Assembly (NCBI RefSeq): GCF_014652375.1
Contig: NZ_BMYR01000009.1
Coordinates: 62,001-126,000 of the forward strand
Source of the DNA: Alishewanella tabrizica
GTDB lineage: Bacteria; Pseudomonadota; Gammaproteobacteria; Enterobacterales; Alteromonadaceae
DNA length: 64,000 bases
Direction of reading: 5' to 3'
The notes beneath the pieces were generated by a model. The model saw only the letters and a program-made list of their open reading frames with translations. It did no database searches and was not told the origin of the DNA. Positions within the stretch are counted from its first letter, which is position 1; each line of letters starts with the position of its first letter. This document shows positions 17,499 through 27,680 of this stretch, piece by piece. A program made the position numbers and the translations under genes.

Positions 17499-20400
17499 TT
17501 AAAAATAAATATTGGTAATGGCATTTCGCTGCAACAGATGCAGTAGTTCAGATTGTTGCTGTAGCTTACCCAAGCAATCCAGCGCCTGGCTATAGCTGAT
17601 AAGATAACGCGGATCTTTATTGTGCATTGTGATAGGTGTTAAGCGATCAATTGCTTGCTGGCACAATTCAGTCGCCACTATAGGATTTTGCATCGCCTGC
17701 AAAAACTTTGCTTGGGCAAGCTGGCTATCGGCCAGCAGGCCCTGATATACCGAGTTTTGCGGTTGTTGCTTCGTAAGTTCGCTAAAGGCTTCTGCTGCTA
17801 AATCAGCATTGAACTTGGCTAGGTTATATTCAGCTTTACTATAAAAATGATTGGCAGCTGTGAGCCTGAAGCGAGCGCTGATATCTTGACGATGCCTAGC
17901 AGTTATTTTGGAATTAGTGGCATTCAATTCTTCGAGTACTTGGTTAAGTTGCAGGTTGATCTCGTTTAGATTTAAATTATCTTGGAGTTGAAATTGTTGG
18001 TAATAAAAAAAGTACTTATTCCTTTGCCAGATACTATTTTCTGGATCCTGGGAAAGGGCTTGATAAAGTGTAGTGAGACCTTGTGTTGAGGCAGCTTTGG
18101 CTGCTGTTGCTTGCCCTTGATAAAGTAGGATGTCTGCTAGTTTTTGGTAGCTGCTGGATAAAATATCCAGCAAGTAAGGTTCTGGAGTATGCTCAGCGGC
18201 TAATAACTCTGTCTGTAATTGTTGATAAGTCGTTTTTGCCAGTAGTATATTACCCTCTGCGAGGCTAGCACTCGCTAGCCAAGAGCGAGTATTAGCAATA
18301 TCGGCCAACAGTTGGTTATTTTCAGGCTGCTTTGCCTGTGCCAATAATTTTAACCGTAACGATTCTTCAAAATTCTTGCGGGCAACCTCAAAGCGCTGTT
18401 GCTTCATCGCCAACGAGCCCAAAGAGTTTGTAGCGTAGGACAGCTCCATAATGGCATCGAGATTATCCGGAGCCAGTTCGTACATTAATTCACTGTATTG
18501 ATAATAACGCTGAAACTCGGGTTGAGTGCCCTGCCAGTTGCTGGCATCGTATTGTATTTGCCCCAGCCAAAAGGCGTTGGCACCAAGCGTTTTTAATAGC
18601 TCAAGGTTAGTTGGCTGTAGTGCTAATACGGCTTCTAACTGGCTGCGGCCGGCCTGTAGGGCGGCGCTGGCCTCATCTATTTTACCGCGCGAATAGGCGA
18701 CCTCGCCCATGGCGGTCAGGGTTTGGCCGTGTTGTAGCATCGCCTCGGTACTTTGCGAGGTGCTGCTATTGCTAAAATCGGTAAAGTATTCCAGTGCCTT
18801 ATTGCTAATACCGTCTAATAAATCCATGCGGCCGATACTGCGTAGCTTGTCGGCAAATTCACCCACCATAAACCCCAGCAGGTTTTCGGCGGCCAGGCGT
18901 TTTTGCTGCGCCTGTTGTTCGGCGTGGTAGCTTTTTATGCTCATGGTCAGCGCCATCATCGTTAGTAAGCACAGGGTGGCGATAGTGCCATGGCGTAACC
19001 AGCGTTTTTGCCGGGCTTTTTGAGCGGAGGCTTCAATAAAAGCCAGCTCGGCAGCATCTAGCTGAAACAGCGGGTTTTGTTGTAATTGCAAGGCTTCTTG
19101 CAGTGGTTTGCCCGGCGCTAATAAGTAAGCGCTATTGCCCTGCTCGGCTTGCCAACGTTGCTGCAAGTTTTGCAGGCGGCTTTTTATGCTCAGGCTATCA
19201 TAATGCTCGTTAATCCAAGCTGTGGCGCGCGGCCAGCGCCGCAGTAAGGCTTCGTGTGCTACGCTAAAGCAGGGATCGCCATGCTGTAAGTGCGACACAA
19301 ATAAGCGTTGCTCTACCAAGGTTTGTACCAAGGCGTGCTCGGCATCGCTCTTAAGTTGGCTAAAGCGGGCGCTGCGGCTGGTAATGCTTTGCTCATCTTC
19401 ACGTAGTGTGACTAATAACGACAGCACCGCCGGTAAGCTGGCTTGCTGTGCTGCGGTCAGGGTGTTGATGGCTTGCTCGGCATTTTTACCAATAGCGCCT
19501 TCAATGCCGCCGAGGCTGTTGTATACCGACACTAATAGCTTATTGTCGTTACTACGTTGCAAATACAATTGCTGTAAGGTGTATTGCAGCATAGGCAGCG
19601 CATCGGGATTACTGGCTGCTTCACGACAGAGAATTTCATCCAGAGGAACGGCGGTGTCAGGATCGGTATCAAAACTCAGTCCGGCAGCCAGTGCCGGTAA
19701 GCGGATCATTTGCAGTAAGTCGGTACGGTTAGGTGCGGCTAAATCGAAATGGGCGCCCTTGGCTTTACCTGCCATCAATGTCGGGTAATTCACCAACAAC
19801 GGATAAAATTCATTGCGGCAGGCGCTGAGCACCAATACCGTGTTACTTGTGGCGAATAGCTCCAGTAAGCCGACAAATTGGTTACGCTCGTCGTCGTTAA
19901 ATAAGGGTGACGACAGCAACACTTCTAACCGGTCAATAAACAGGGCGCAACGTTTCACGTGTTGCCTGCCATTGTTAAGTGCCGCGCTAAGACGCTGAAT
20001 AATCTCTGCGGGTGCTTCGGCCAGAGAATGAGCCAGCTGCTCGGCGCTATTCCCAGCCAGGATAGGTTCGTCCTTCAGTTCCCAGTCTAGCAGGGCGCTG
20101 GCTAAATTCAGCAGCAGTTGTTGCGGGGCGACGTCGGCCAAATCCAAACTGGTATAGCTGAGTACCTCAACACCGTGATAGCCGCCTTCTTGCATCAGGT
20201 TTGGCAAAATACCGGCATTAACCAAAGACGATTTACCACTGCCACTGGGGCCCAATAATAAACAAAAGCCCCGGCCATATTTTACTTGCTGGCCAATACG
20301 TTCCAGTAAGGTAGCGATTTGGGTGCCACGGCCAAAAAACACGCTGGCATAGTGCTCGTCGTAGGCTTGTAGGCCCGGAAAGGGTGAACCCTGCTGCCAG

Positions 20401-20747
20401 CTTTGCTCGGTTAAGCTTTGTTCTTGCCCCAGCGGATAGCGCACCTCAGCAATGGCGCGATAACCGCGTTTGCGGATGGTTTCAATATAACGCGGCTCGG
20501 TAGCGCTATCGCCCAGCGCTTTGCGAAGCTGCGCTAGGGTTTTATGTAGTGGATTATCGCCGGTTTCAGTATTGGGCCAGCAATGATGCACAATATCGTC
20601 GGTGCTTACCACCTCATTACTCTGTTGGCAAAGTAACAATAACACGGCCATCGCTTTGGGTTCGATTTGCTGAACCTGTTTACCTTGGCGCAAGGTATTC
20701 GCGGCGGGCTCAACCTGCCAGTCACCAAAAAAGAATAGGCTGTTCAT
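17499..20747 (-). CDS. CadC-like winged helix, nSTAND1 NTPase and TPR regulator
   Basis: With the start at ATG 20747 ([14 protein letters not shown], where OmpR/CadC winged helices usually begin; the frame opens at 20789) the protein has 1082 residues. Domains in order are a winged helix (about 1-105, with [14 protein letters not shown] and [10 protein letters not shown]); a STAND NTPase with Walker [10 protein letters not shown] (about 166-174), Walker [11 protein letters not shown] (about 267-276) and the [10 protein letters not shown] motif typical of nSTAND1; one transmembrane helix (about 587-604); and a TPR-rich C-terminal half, predicted outside the cytoplasm. It looks like a one-component, membrane-anchored switch in which the TPR part senses and the NTPase gates DNA binding. 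It is followed by a DP-EP gene and is divergent from the GH16 gene across 255 bases. Confidence 0.85.
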   Translation of the reverse strand: MNSLFFFGDWQVEPAANTLRQGKQVQQIEPKAMAVLLLLCQQSNEVVSTDDIVHHCWPNTETGDNPLHKTLAQLRKALGDSATEPRYIETIRKRGYRAIAEVRYPLGQEQSLTEQSWQQGSPFPGLQAYDEHYASVFFGRGTQIATLLERIGQQVKYGRGFCLLLGPSGSGKSSLVNAGILPNLMQEGGYHGVEVLSYTSLDLADVAPQQLLLNLASALLDWELKDEPILAGNSAEQLAHSLAEAPAEIIQRLSAALNNGRQHVKRCALFIDRLEVLLSSPLFNDDERNQFVGLLELFATSNTVLVLSACRNEFYPLLVNYPTLMAGKAKGAHFDLAAPNRTDLLQMIRLPALAAGLSFDTDPDTAVPLDEILCREAASNPDALPMLQYTLQQLYLQRSNDNKLLVSVYNSLGGIEGAIGKNAEQAINTLTAAQQASLPAVLSLLVTLREDEQSITSRSARFSQLKSDAEHALVQTLVEQRLFVSHLQHGDPCFSVAHEALLRRWPRATAWINEHYDSLSIKSRLQNLQQRWQAEQGNSAYLLAPGKPLQEALQLQQNPLFQLDAAELAFIEASAQKARQKRWLRHGTIATLCLLTMMALTMSIKSYHAEQQAQQKRLAAENLLGFMVGEFADKLRSIGRMDLLDGISNKALEYFTDFSNSSTSQSTEAMLQHGQTLTAMGEVAYSRGKIDEASAALQAGRSQLEAVLALQPTNLELLKTLGANAFWLGQIQYDASNWQGTQPEFQRYYQYSELMYELAPDNLDAIMELSYATNSLGSLAMKQQRFEVARKNFEESLRLKLLAQAKQPENNQLLADIANTRSWLASASLAEGNILLAKTTYQQLQTELLAAEHTPEPYLLDILSSSYQKLADILLYQGQATAAKAASTQGLTTLYQALSQDPENSIWQRNKYFFYYQQFQLQDNLNLNEINLQLNQVLEELNATNSKITARHRQDISARFRLTAANHFYSKAEYNLAKFNADLAAEAFSELTKQQPQNSVYQGLLADSQLAQAKFLQAMQNPIVATELCQQAIDRLTPITMHNKDPRYLISYSQALDCLGKLQQQSELLHLLQRNAITNIYF

Positions 20748-20921
20748 AATGGATTTGTAGTGAGTATTAACGAGTTTATGACGCAACATAACATGGCTAT
20801 CGCGATTAGTTTAGCGTTAAACGCTGATTTTATGCTCGCCCGCTACGGTAAATGACCGTGTTTATTTTTTCGCCCTTTTGCTGATTGTTGCATTGACGAT
20901 TCTGCGTTATTGTTCTACCTT

Positions 20922-20937
20922 ATGTAAGCGCTTACAT
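20922..20937. promoter_or_regulatory. LacI-type operator before the GH16 gene
   Basis: ATGTAAGCGCTTACAT is a perfect 16-base palindrome with the central GCGC typical of LacI-family sites. It lies 65 bases upstream of the GH16 start codon. A near-identical site is at 32218 between the GH1 and MFS/GH3 operons, and a LacI gene is at 35060. Confidence 0.78.
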
Positions 20938-21002
20938 TTTAGTGGGCGGTGTGCATCCTTGCCATCGCTGGCGTGACAAGGTAATAAACAGGAACTCAGG
21001 GT

Positions 21003-23645
21003 ATGACAAAAATAACGATAAAGGCAAAACCCCTGTCCGCGCTGCTATTGGCGGTAGGGTTGAGCGGATGTGGTGGCGATGTAAATACAAACTCCGATTA
21101 TACGGCAGTCGATCCCACAGTACCGGTTAGCGATTGGAAACTGGTGTGGAGCGACGAATTCTCAGGCTCGGCTATTGATCAGCGTAAGTGGACGTTTGAA
21201 GTGGATTGTCGTGGTGGCGGTAATCAAGAGAAACAATGTTACACCGACAGCGCTGAAAATGCCTTTGTATCAAATGGCACCCTAAAAATTGTCGCTAAGC
21301 CTGCCGCTGATGGATCGCCACAGCCCTATACATCGGCCCGATTAAACACCAAATACCAAGGCGACTGGAAATACGGTCGTATTGAAGTGCGCGCAAAAGC
21401 GCCATCAGGCCAAGGCTCTTGGCCCGCCATTTGGATGATGCCTACAGACGAAGTGTACGGTGGGTGGCCAAAATCAGGTGAAATTGATATTTTTGAAGCG
21501 GTAAATTTAAAAACCGTTAATGCCGAAGGTGTGGTAGAAGCCAACGTGCATGGGACCTTGCACTATGGTCGAGACTTTCCAAACAATTCAAACAGTGGCA
21601 AATCCTATACCTTACCCGGTAATGCCAATCCGGCTGATAGCTTTAATACTTATGCAATAGAATGGCAAGAAGGCGAAATTCGCTGGTACGTTAATGATTA
21701 TCTCTATCAAACCCAGCAAGCGTCGCGAGTGCGGACGAATAGCCGAGGTGAATTAATAGGGTTAAGTCATCGGGGCTGGTTTGCTGAGTATTTTGACCGT
21801 GTTACTGGCAAGTTAGAAACACAATGGAATGCTGCACCGTTTGATCAACGCTTCTATTTGATTTTAAACTTAGCGGTGGGTGGCAACTGGCCTGAAAACG
21901 TGAATAACCTAGGCATTGATGCTGCTGCATTTGCTAATGGCCAAACGTTTGAAATTGATTGGGTACGGGTGTATGAGTGCCAGTCTAACCCTAACAATGG
22001 CAAAGGCTGTGAAACCATTCGTGCTGGTTATTTAGATAGCGAAACCTTAGTCACGGGCAAGGCACCTATTCCGTCTCCTCCGTCTACGGGTGTCGCCCAA
22101 AACTTGGTTATTTTTGACGGTACGCCAAACCCAAATTGGCCGGCTTGGGATTGTTGTGGTGGTTCTACCCCTGCTTTAGTTCAAGATGATAGCCGTGGCC
22201 AAGTTTACGAGTTTTTAGTTGGTCCACAGCCAACGGTGAATGGCTTTATTACGCGTTTGGCATTTATCAAAGATCCAGCGGGAACACCCTCTCCTTTTGA
22301 TGCTTCTCCGTTAATTGAAAACGGCAGTATTAGTTTTGATATGCAAGTGGTGTCACCCCCTTCAAACGCTGCGTCAACCTGGATGTTTAAAGTAGAAAGT
22401 AACGACAACACTACCTTTGTTGAATTGCCGATTACGGCGAGCTCAGAGGGTATTGCACCCGTAACGGGGCAATGGCAGACCTTTACATTCCCACTAAAAA
22501 TGCTCGATGAAGCCGGTTTAGACTTAAGCGCAATTGATGTGATCATGATTTTCCCTGCATGGGATACCGGTAATGGTGCAGTCTATCGTGTTGATAACGT
22601 AAAAATTGCTCAGCCTACGGAATTCCCAGAGTTGGTTATTTTCAATAATGGCGGTAATACAGATTGGCCAATGTGGGATTGCTGTGGCGGTAGTACACCT
22701 ATCGAAGTGTTAGATGCAGATGTTAATGCGTTAACTGCAGAATTTAGCGTTGGTGCTACCCCTACCGTACTAGGGTTTAACAGTCGTGCGCCTTTCGGTG
22801 GTGGTGAGCCTTTTGATGCCGCGGCATTGTTGGCCGAAGGTGTGGTGCAGTTCTCAGTCAAAGTGGTGAATGCGCCAGCCAACCCAAGCTCTACTTGGAT
22901 GTTTAAAATCGAAGCCGCTGGTGGCGACTCTGCGGTTGAACTGCCATTAAGTGCTGGCAACGCGGGCCAAGCGCCAGTAACCGGTCAGTGGGCAACGTAT
23001 ACGTTTAGTCTGCAATCGTTATTTGATGCAGGCTTAGATATCAGTGCTATTGATGTGTTAATGGTGTTCCCTGCCTGGGATACGGGGTCGGGTGCGGTGT
23101 TCCGTATGCATGATGTGCGTATTTTTAATCCTAATGCTGTTAATAGTGAAATCACCATCTTCCGTGATGCAGTTAATGCCGATTGGACCTTGTGGGATTG
23201 CTGTGCCGGTTCTGTACCAAAAGTGGTCGATGCTGATGCCCCTTATGGCAAAGTGGCTCAGTTTGAGGTGTTAGGTTCACCCGAAACGGTATTGGGTTTC
23301 TTAGCCAAAAAAGATGTGGCATTTGATGCCTCAGCCTTACTGGCTAACGGCAGTGTGAGCTTTGATATGCGCGTGGTATCTGCTCCGAGCAATCCTAATA
23401 GCAGTTGGTTATTTAAAATTGAATCAAGTGGCGCAGCTACCGCAGTAGAGTTACCACTGGCATCGGGTAATAACGGCCAAGCACCGGTTACGGGCGAATG
23501 GCAACGGTATCGTTTTTCTCTGCAAAGCCTGTTTGATGCAGGTTTGGATATTAGCGACATCAACGTATTAATGGTATTTCCAGCGTGGGGCACGGGCCAA
23601 GGCGCGGTTTACCAAATTGATAATGTTGAAATTTCTAATAATTAA
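21003..23645 (+). CDS. GH16 endo-beta-1,3-glucanase lipoprotein with three C-terminal modules
   Basis: The 880-residue enzyme probably cleaves beta-1,3-glucan such as laminarin at the cell surface. It starts with a lipoprotein signal (lipobox LSGC, Cys about 23). The catalytic domain (about 40-330) has WPAIWMMP and the GH16 active-site motif GEIDIFE, with nucleophile and acid/base glutamates intact, and ends in DWVRVYE. Then come three repeats of about 165-175 residues (starting near 367, 543 and 716), each beginning V/I-IF---N-DW--WDCC-GS and ending near INVLMVFPAW-TG-GAVY-IDNV. They look like carbohydrate-binding beta-sandwiches related to the ExoP C-terminal domain. It is followed after 26 bases by a TonB-dependent receptor and preceded by a LacI-type operator. 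Confidence 0.92.
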   Translation: MTKITIKAKPLSALLLAVGLSGCGGDVNTNSDYTAVDPTVPVSDWKLVWSDEFSGSAIDQRKWTFEVDCRGGGNQEKQCYTDSAENAFVSNGTLKIVAKPAADGSPQPYTSARLNTKYQGDWKYGRIEVRAKAPSGQGSWPAIWMMPTDEVYGGWPKSGEIDIFEAVNLKTVNAEGVVEANVHGTLHYGRDFPNNSNSGKSYTLPGNANPADSFNTYAIEWQEGEIRWYVNDYLYQTQQASRVRTNSRGELIGLSHRGWFAEYFDRVTGKLETQWNAAPFDQRFYLILNLAVGGNWPENVNNLGIDAAAFANGQTFEIDWVRVYECQSNPNNGKGCETIRAGYLDSETLVTGKAPIPSPPSTGVAQNLVIFDGTPNPNWPAWDCCGGSTPALVQDDSRGQVYEFLVGPQPTVNGFITRLAFIKDPAGTPSPFDASPLIENGSISFDMQVVSPPSNAASTWMFKVESNDNTTFVELPITASSEGIAPVTGQWQTFTFPLKMLDEAGLDLSAIDVIMIFPAWDTGNGAVYRVDNVKIAQPTEFPELVIFNNGGNTDWPMWDCCGGSTPIEVLDADVNALTAEFSVGATPTVLGFNSRAPFGGGEPFDAAALLAEGVVQFSVKVVNAPANPSSTWMFKIEAAGGDSAVELPLSAGNAGQAPVTGQWATYTFSLQSLFDAGLDISAIDVLMVFPAWDTGSGAVFRMHDVRIFNPNAVNSEITIFRDAVNADWTLWDCCAGSVPKVVDADAPYGKVAQFEVLGSPETVLGFLAKKDVAFDASALLANGSVSFDMRVVSAPSNPNSSWLFKIESSGAATAVELPLASGNNGQAPVTGEWQRYRFSLQSLFDAGLDISDINVLMVFPAWGTGQGAVYQIDNVEISNN
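22101..23642 (+). repeat. Three tandem WDCC-type modules inside the GH16 protein
   Basis: Units begin at about 22101, 22629 and 23148. Shared landmarks are a W--WDCC-GS motif near the start, VTVLGF/VNGF, S-TWMFK(I/V)E, APVTG-W--Y-F-L, and VFPAW-TG-GAV near the end. The two vicinal cysteines per unit could form a disulfide or bind metal. The nucleotide sequences have diverged, so this is an old duplication and not an assembly artefact. Confidence 0.85.
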
Positions 23646-23671
23646 CGCAGCGCGAGTAGAGTAGGATAATT

Positions 23672-26632
23672 ATGAAAACAACAACGTTTACTAAAAATCG
23701 CGTAGCAACGGCGGTGTCAGTGGTTCTGGCAACCGGATTGCTGATGCCGGTACAGGCGCAAGACACTACTGCTGCCGAACCACAAGTTGAAATTATTGAA
23801 GTGAAAGGTATCCGCGGTAGTTTAGCGCGTTCTATGGATGTAAAACGCGAAAGCTCTGGGGTAGTTGATGCTATTTCTGCTGAGGAAATGGGGAAATTCC
23901 CCGACACTAACTTAGCGGAATCATTACAACGTATTACTGGGGTATCGGTAAGCCGGGTGAATGGTGAGGGTAGCCAAATTACCGTTCGTGGTTTTGGTCC
24001 TGAATTTAACCTGATTACCTTAAATGGTCGGCAAATGCCTGGTACGGGTTTTACTCGTTCTTACAACTTAGAGAATTTATCTTCTGAAGGGGTTAGTGCG
24101 CTTGAAGTGTACAAAACGGCGCGGGCAGAAAACCCCAGCGGTGGCCTAGGGGCAACAGTGAATATTGTCACGGCTAAGCCACTGTCTAGCCCTGGCGAGC
24201 GTTTTTCATTGATGGGCAAAGCCGTTCACGATAGCTCAAATGAAGAAGGTAATGATGTTACGCCAGAGTTTGCTTCTGTGTACAGTAACACCTTTGCGGA
24301 TGATCGTTTTGGAGTAGCCTTGTCGGTATCACACGCACGTCGTGATTTTCAAATCCAACAGGCCAATATCCAAGGCTGGCAGGTGCAAGATACAAACACC
24401 AGTAATGCCCTGCCGGAGCTCGATCCTTCCAGAGTGATTGATCGTCGTCCAACCGATGCGCAAGGTAACAAACTGGGTCCAGCGTTCTTTCCAAAAGACA
24501 TGAACTATGAAATTGCTAACTATCAGCGTGAACGTACTAATGGTCAACTTACGCTGCAATATGCCGCAACAGATGATATGACCTTTACGGTAGATTATAC
24601 CGCAAGCCGCGCAATTGTTGGGGCCAACAGCATAGGTTGGGGTATTTGGAATAACTTTGGCGCCAATATTAATGCGTATGAGTTAGATGAGCGTGGCACG
24701 GCTATATTTGCTGATATTAGTGGCGACGATGGTTCATTTACGGCGAGTAGAGGCACTACGGAAGTTACGTCAGCGTCGTTAGGCTTTAATATGGAATGGC
24801 AATTGACGGACAATTGGCAAGTCAGTTTTGATGCGCATGATTCCAATAACAAGCCTGATAACGGTGCCGATAAAGGCAGCGGTAATACTGGCCAAATTAT
24901 CTTAGGTTCAGATCAATTACTCACCAAGTTCTATGATTACCGCACTGGCGATATCCCACAAGCCTATATTTTATGGCGAAATGGGACTAACGAGCTGCGT
25001 CCAAGTGAAATGGATTCTAACTTTAGCCAGTTCTTCCATTCCCCGGGTGAGTCAGAGGTACAACAGTTCCAATTAGACAGCACTTGGTATAACACGGTCT
25101 TTAAAATTCCATTGGTGTCGGTAAAAGGCGGTATTGCTCGGACGGATCAAACCATGGGTGGAACGAACGCCTGGAGTGGTTTACGTGGCGGTCCGGGGTT
25201 TAACCCCAGCTATACCTTTATTTTCCCAGACAGCATGTTTACCCGTAATGACACAGGCAGCTTTTTGGATCAATTTGCTGGTGGTGGCAGTGGTTTAGTG
25301 TCGAACTACTTTTACACCTATGATTTTAACGAAGCCGTTGCTCGACAAGCGGCGTATTTAACCGAAACATTACTGGGTAGTAATGCGTACTTACCCGATC
25401 CCTATAATCCTTTTGGTACAGTAGGACAAAGTGCGATACAAGAAGTGACCGACAGTATCTATGTGCAATCGGCCTGGGAATTTGATGTTGCAAATTTTCC
25501 AGTGCAGTTGAATATAGGAGTTCGATACGAACAAACGGATGTGTCCAGTACGGTTCGTCAAGATGTTGAGCGCCAAGTAAATTGGGTTAGTCCATCAGAG
25601 TGGATCATGCAATACGAAGATGGCGATGCGAATTTCCTCACATTAAACGGCTCACATAATATGCTGTTACCGATGATGGATTTACGGGTCGATTTAACGG
25701 ACGATCTGGTAAGCCGCTTCTCGTATGGCAAAACCATTTCGCGTGCACCTTTGGGTGCGTTAGGGGGCGGTCGTAGTTTAAGTGGCAGTCCAAAACCTGG
25801 TTCGCGCAGTGGGGGCCAAGGCAATACCAATCTGCAACCCTTTGAGTCAACTAACCTTGATCTAAGTTTAGAATACTATTATGCGCCAGCTAGCTATGCG
25901 GCTATTGGTTACTTTCATAAGAGCGTAGATAATTTTATCAGTAATACCATTACCGATATTACGATTGACGGCTTACACGATATTTTAAATGGTCCGCGTT
26001 ATCAGCAAGCGGTGGCAGATATTGTCGCTAGAGGTGAGCAAGCGACCGATTCGGCTATTTACAACCAGTTGCTGGCAAATGGCCATGGTAATGCCAATGG
26101 TGAAATTGAGCCTACGAGTGCGGATCCGTTAATCGTGTGGAGCATTTCACAGCCACAAAATAGCGATACTAAAAAAGTTCAAGGTATTGAAGCCGCATGG
26201 CAGCATGTGTTGGGTGAAACTGGTTTTGGCTTTGGTATTAACGGAACTTGGGTTGATGGCGATGTCGAGTTTGACGTTGACAGTTTAACCCAACAATCAC
26301 CTTTGGTAGGATTAAGTAACTCAGCCAACTTACAGCTATTTTATGAGCAATTTGGTTGGTCAGTTAAGTTAACCTATGCTTGGCGCGATAGCTATTTGTT
26401 AGGCGTTGGCCAAGGCCAAGGGTCGTCTGATGCACCACCGCAATTTGCTAAATCGTATGCGCAGTGGGATCTTAGCGTTAATAAAGACATTACCGAAAAC
26501 TTTACGGTATTCTTTGAAGGCATTAACCTGACCAATGAAACGGAACAAGGTTACGGCCGTTATGAAGAGCAGTTCTTATTTGCGCGCCAGTATGGCCCAC
26601 GTTATACGTTAGGTGCGCGTTACCGCTTCTAA
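23672..26632 (+). CDS. TonB-dependent receptor for glucan oligosaccharides
   Basis: The 986-residue outer-membrane receptor has a signal peptide ending PVQAQD, a TonB-box-like segment EIIEVKGIRGSL, a plug domain (ISAEEMGKFPDTNLAESLQRITGV, ITVRGFGPEFNLITLNGR) and a long beta-barrel ending in GARYRF with the C-terminal aromatic required for assembly. The plug sequence is typical of the large carbohydrate TBDT subfamily of Alteromonadales and Xanthomonadales. It directly follows the GH16 gene (26 bases), so both are probably co-transcribed and controlled by the LacI operator at 20922. Inferred role: import of beta-glucan oligosaccharides released by GH16 into the periplasm. Confidence 0.92.
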   Translation: MKTTTFTKNRVATAVSVVLATGLLMPVQAQDTTAAEPQVEIIEVKGIRGSLARSMDVKRESSGVVDAISAEEMGKFPDTNLAESLQRITGVSVSRVNGEGSQITVRGFGPEFNLITLNGRQMPGTGFTRSYNLENLSSEGVSALEVYKTARAENPSGGLGATVNIVTAKPLSSPGERFSLMGKAVHDSSNEEGNDVTPEFASVYSNTFADDRFGVALSVSHARRDFQIQQANIQGWQVQDTNTSNALPELDPSRVIDRRPTDAQGNKLGPAFFPKDMNYEIANYQRERTNGQLTLQYAATDDMTFTVDYTASRAIVGANSIGWGIWNNFGANINAYELDERGTAIFADISGDDGSFTASRGTTEVTSASLGFNMEWQLTDNWQVSFDAHDSNNKPDNGADKGSGNTGQIILGSDQLLTKFYDYRTGDIPQAYILWRNGTNELRPSEMDSNFSQFFHSPGESEVQQFQLDSTWYNTVFKIPLVSVKGGIARTDQTMGGTNAWSGLRGGPGFNPSYTFIFPDSMFTRNDTGSFLDQFAGGGSGLVSNYFYTYDFNEAVARQAAYLTETLLGSNAYLPDPYNPFGTVGQSAIQEVTDSIYVQSAWEFDVANFPVQLNIGVRYEQTDVSSTVRQDVERQVNWVSPSEWIMQYEDGDANFLTLNGSHNMLLPMMDLRVDLTDDLVSRFSYGKTISRAPLGALGGGRSLSGSPKPGSRSGGQGNTNLQPFESTNLDLSLEYYYAPASYAAIGYFHKSVDNFISNTITDITIDGLHDILNGPRYQQAVADIVARGEQATDSAIYNQLLANGHGNANGEIEPTSADPLIVWSISQPQNSDTKKVQGIEAAWQHVLGETGFGFGINGTWVDGDVEFDVDSLTQQSPLVGLSNSANLQLFYEQFGWSVKLTYAWRDSYLLGVGQGQGSSDAPPQFAKSYAQWDLSVNKDITENFTVFFEGINLTNETEQGYGRYEEQFLFARQYGPRYTLGARYRF

Positions 26633-26659
26633 TACCTGCGTGACGTCCTTGTTGTTTTT

Positions 26660-26683
26660 AATGCCCGCGATGCGGGCATTTTC
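26660..26683 (+). terminator. Terminator after the TonB receptor gene
   Basis: AATGCCCGC and GCGGGCATT form a 9-base stem around GAT, followed by TTTC, 28 bases after the stop codon. It closes the GH16-TBDT operon. Confidence 0.8.
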
Positions 26684-26720
26684 AATTAAGGGGTGTCACA
26701 TCCTTTGGCAAAAAGTTGCT

Positions 26721-27554
26721 TTATGATTGCTGTAAAAAAGCTTTAACCAAGTTGAGTTTATTTCTACTCACAGGTATTTCATCTGCATTATGTAATAATA
26801 AACACCCTTCACGGCCAGTTTTACGCAGCGCTTTTATGGCTTTTTTATTTACCCAGTAAGAACGATGGGGTTGAATACCTTCTTGGTGGGTGCAAAGTGA
26901 AATTGCGTCTTTCAAGTTAGCGAGTATCAGAGTTTGTCCCACCTCGGTAACAACCAGTAAATAGTGTAACTCCGATTTTAAATAGAGTAATTCGCCTTGT
27001 TTGTTTGCCGGTAGTAAGGCTTGCAAAGGATCGGGCGTGTTATGAATTAACGCTATATTGGTTTCAGATGTTATTGGTTGCGATGAATTGACTACGGGTA
27101 GCTTAGAATTAGGGATGATCATTTTAAATCCCATCACCCAAGGCGCATTAATCGCTAACCAACACATAACTACAGGCGGGACGACACCGCTGATCTCATG
27201 ACTTATGGCGGTGGTCCAGCTTATTAGATTTCTGGGCATGTCTTCTAACGCTAATAGCAGATCGATTGCAAGCGCTAAAGGCACAAAGCAGAGTGCACCA
27301 ACCAACCCAGATAGCAGTAATTTTAACCAAGGATTGAGGGATTGAAAAAAATCAAAGTGAGCCAAGCTCTTATGGCTCAACAGCATAAAAGCCATAGGAA
27401 TAAAACTCTGGTAAAGCCAGAGTAGTAACTGTAGCCAAAAAGGTAGATTATGACTGTTGTCAATCAATGCGAAGAGTAAGGCTAAAATTAAGGCTATTGA
27501 TAAAAAATAGCGTATGGGTGAAACGTCACCAAAATCAAAAGTCTGTTCATTCAT
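26721..27554 (-). CDS. Membrane LytTR transcriptional regulator
   Basis: The product has about four hydrophobic helices in the first 155 residues and a C-terminal LytTR DNA-binding domain (about 185-277; LLYLKSELHYLLVVTEVGQTLILANLKDAI, PHRSYWVNKKAIK, EIPVSRNK). It lacks a receiver domain and is thus a one-component membrane regulator. The frame is open to 27584; the start at 27554 (MNEQTFDFGD) is chosen by position before the first helix, but no clear ribosome site helps. It is divergent from an outer-membrane barrel gene, its likely target. It sits within the glucan locus, but a role there is not shown. Confidence 0.82.
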   Translation of the reverse strand: MNEQTFDFGDVSPIRYFLSIALILALLFALIDNSHNLPFWLQLLLWLYQSFIPMAFMLLSHKSLAHFDFFQSLNPWLKLLLSGLVGALCFVPLALAIDLLLALEDMPRNLISWTTAISHEISGVVPPVVMCWLAINAPWVMGFKMIIPNSKLPVVNSSQPITSETNIALIHNTPDPLQALLPANKQGELLYLKSELHYLLVVTEVGQTLILANLKDAISLCTHQEGIQPHRSYWVNKKAIKALRKTGREGCLLLHNADEIPVSRNKLNLVKAFLQQS

Positions 27555-27680
27555 AACGTTATATTTGCCAACTGTTCTGCCCATTCATGTAAAAGTCTGC
27601 CACTTCATACAAAATCCCTTTCTGCAGCGAACTATAACAGCATAATAAAAAGGCGTGTTGAAAAAAAGTGGAGTATCAAA

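Noticed and set aside
22101-23642. GH16 triple repeat as an assembly duplication
   Set aside because: The three units differ at many codons and in protein sequence, so they are true diverged repeats.
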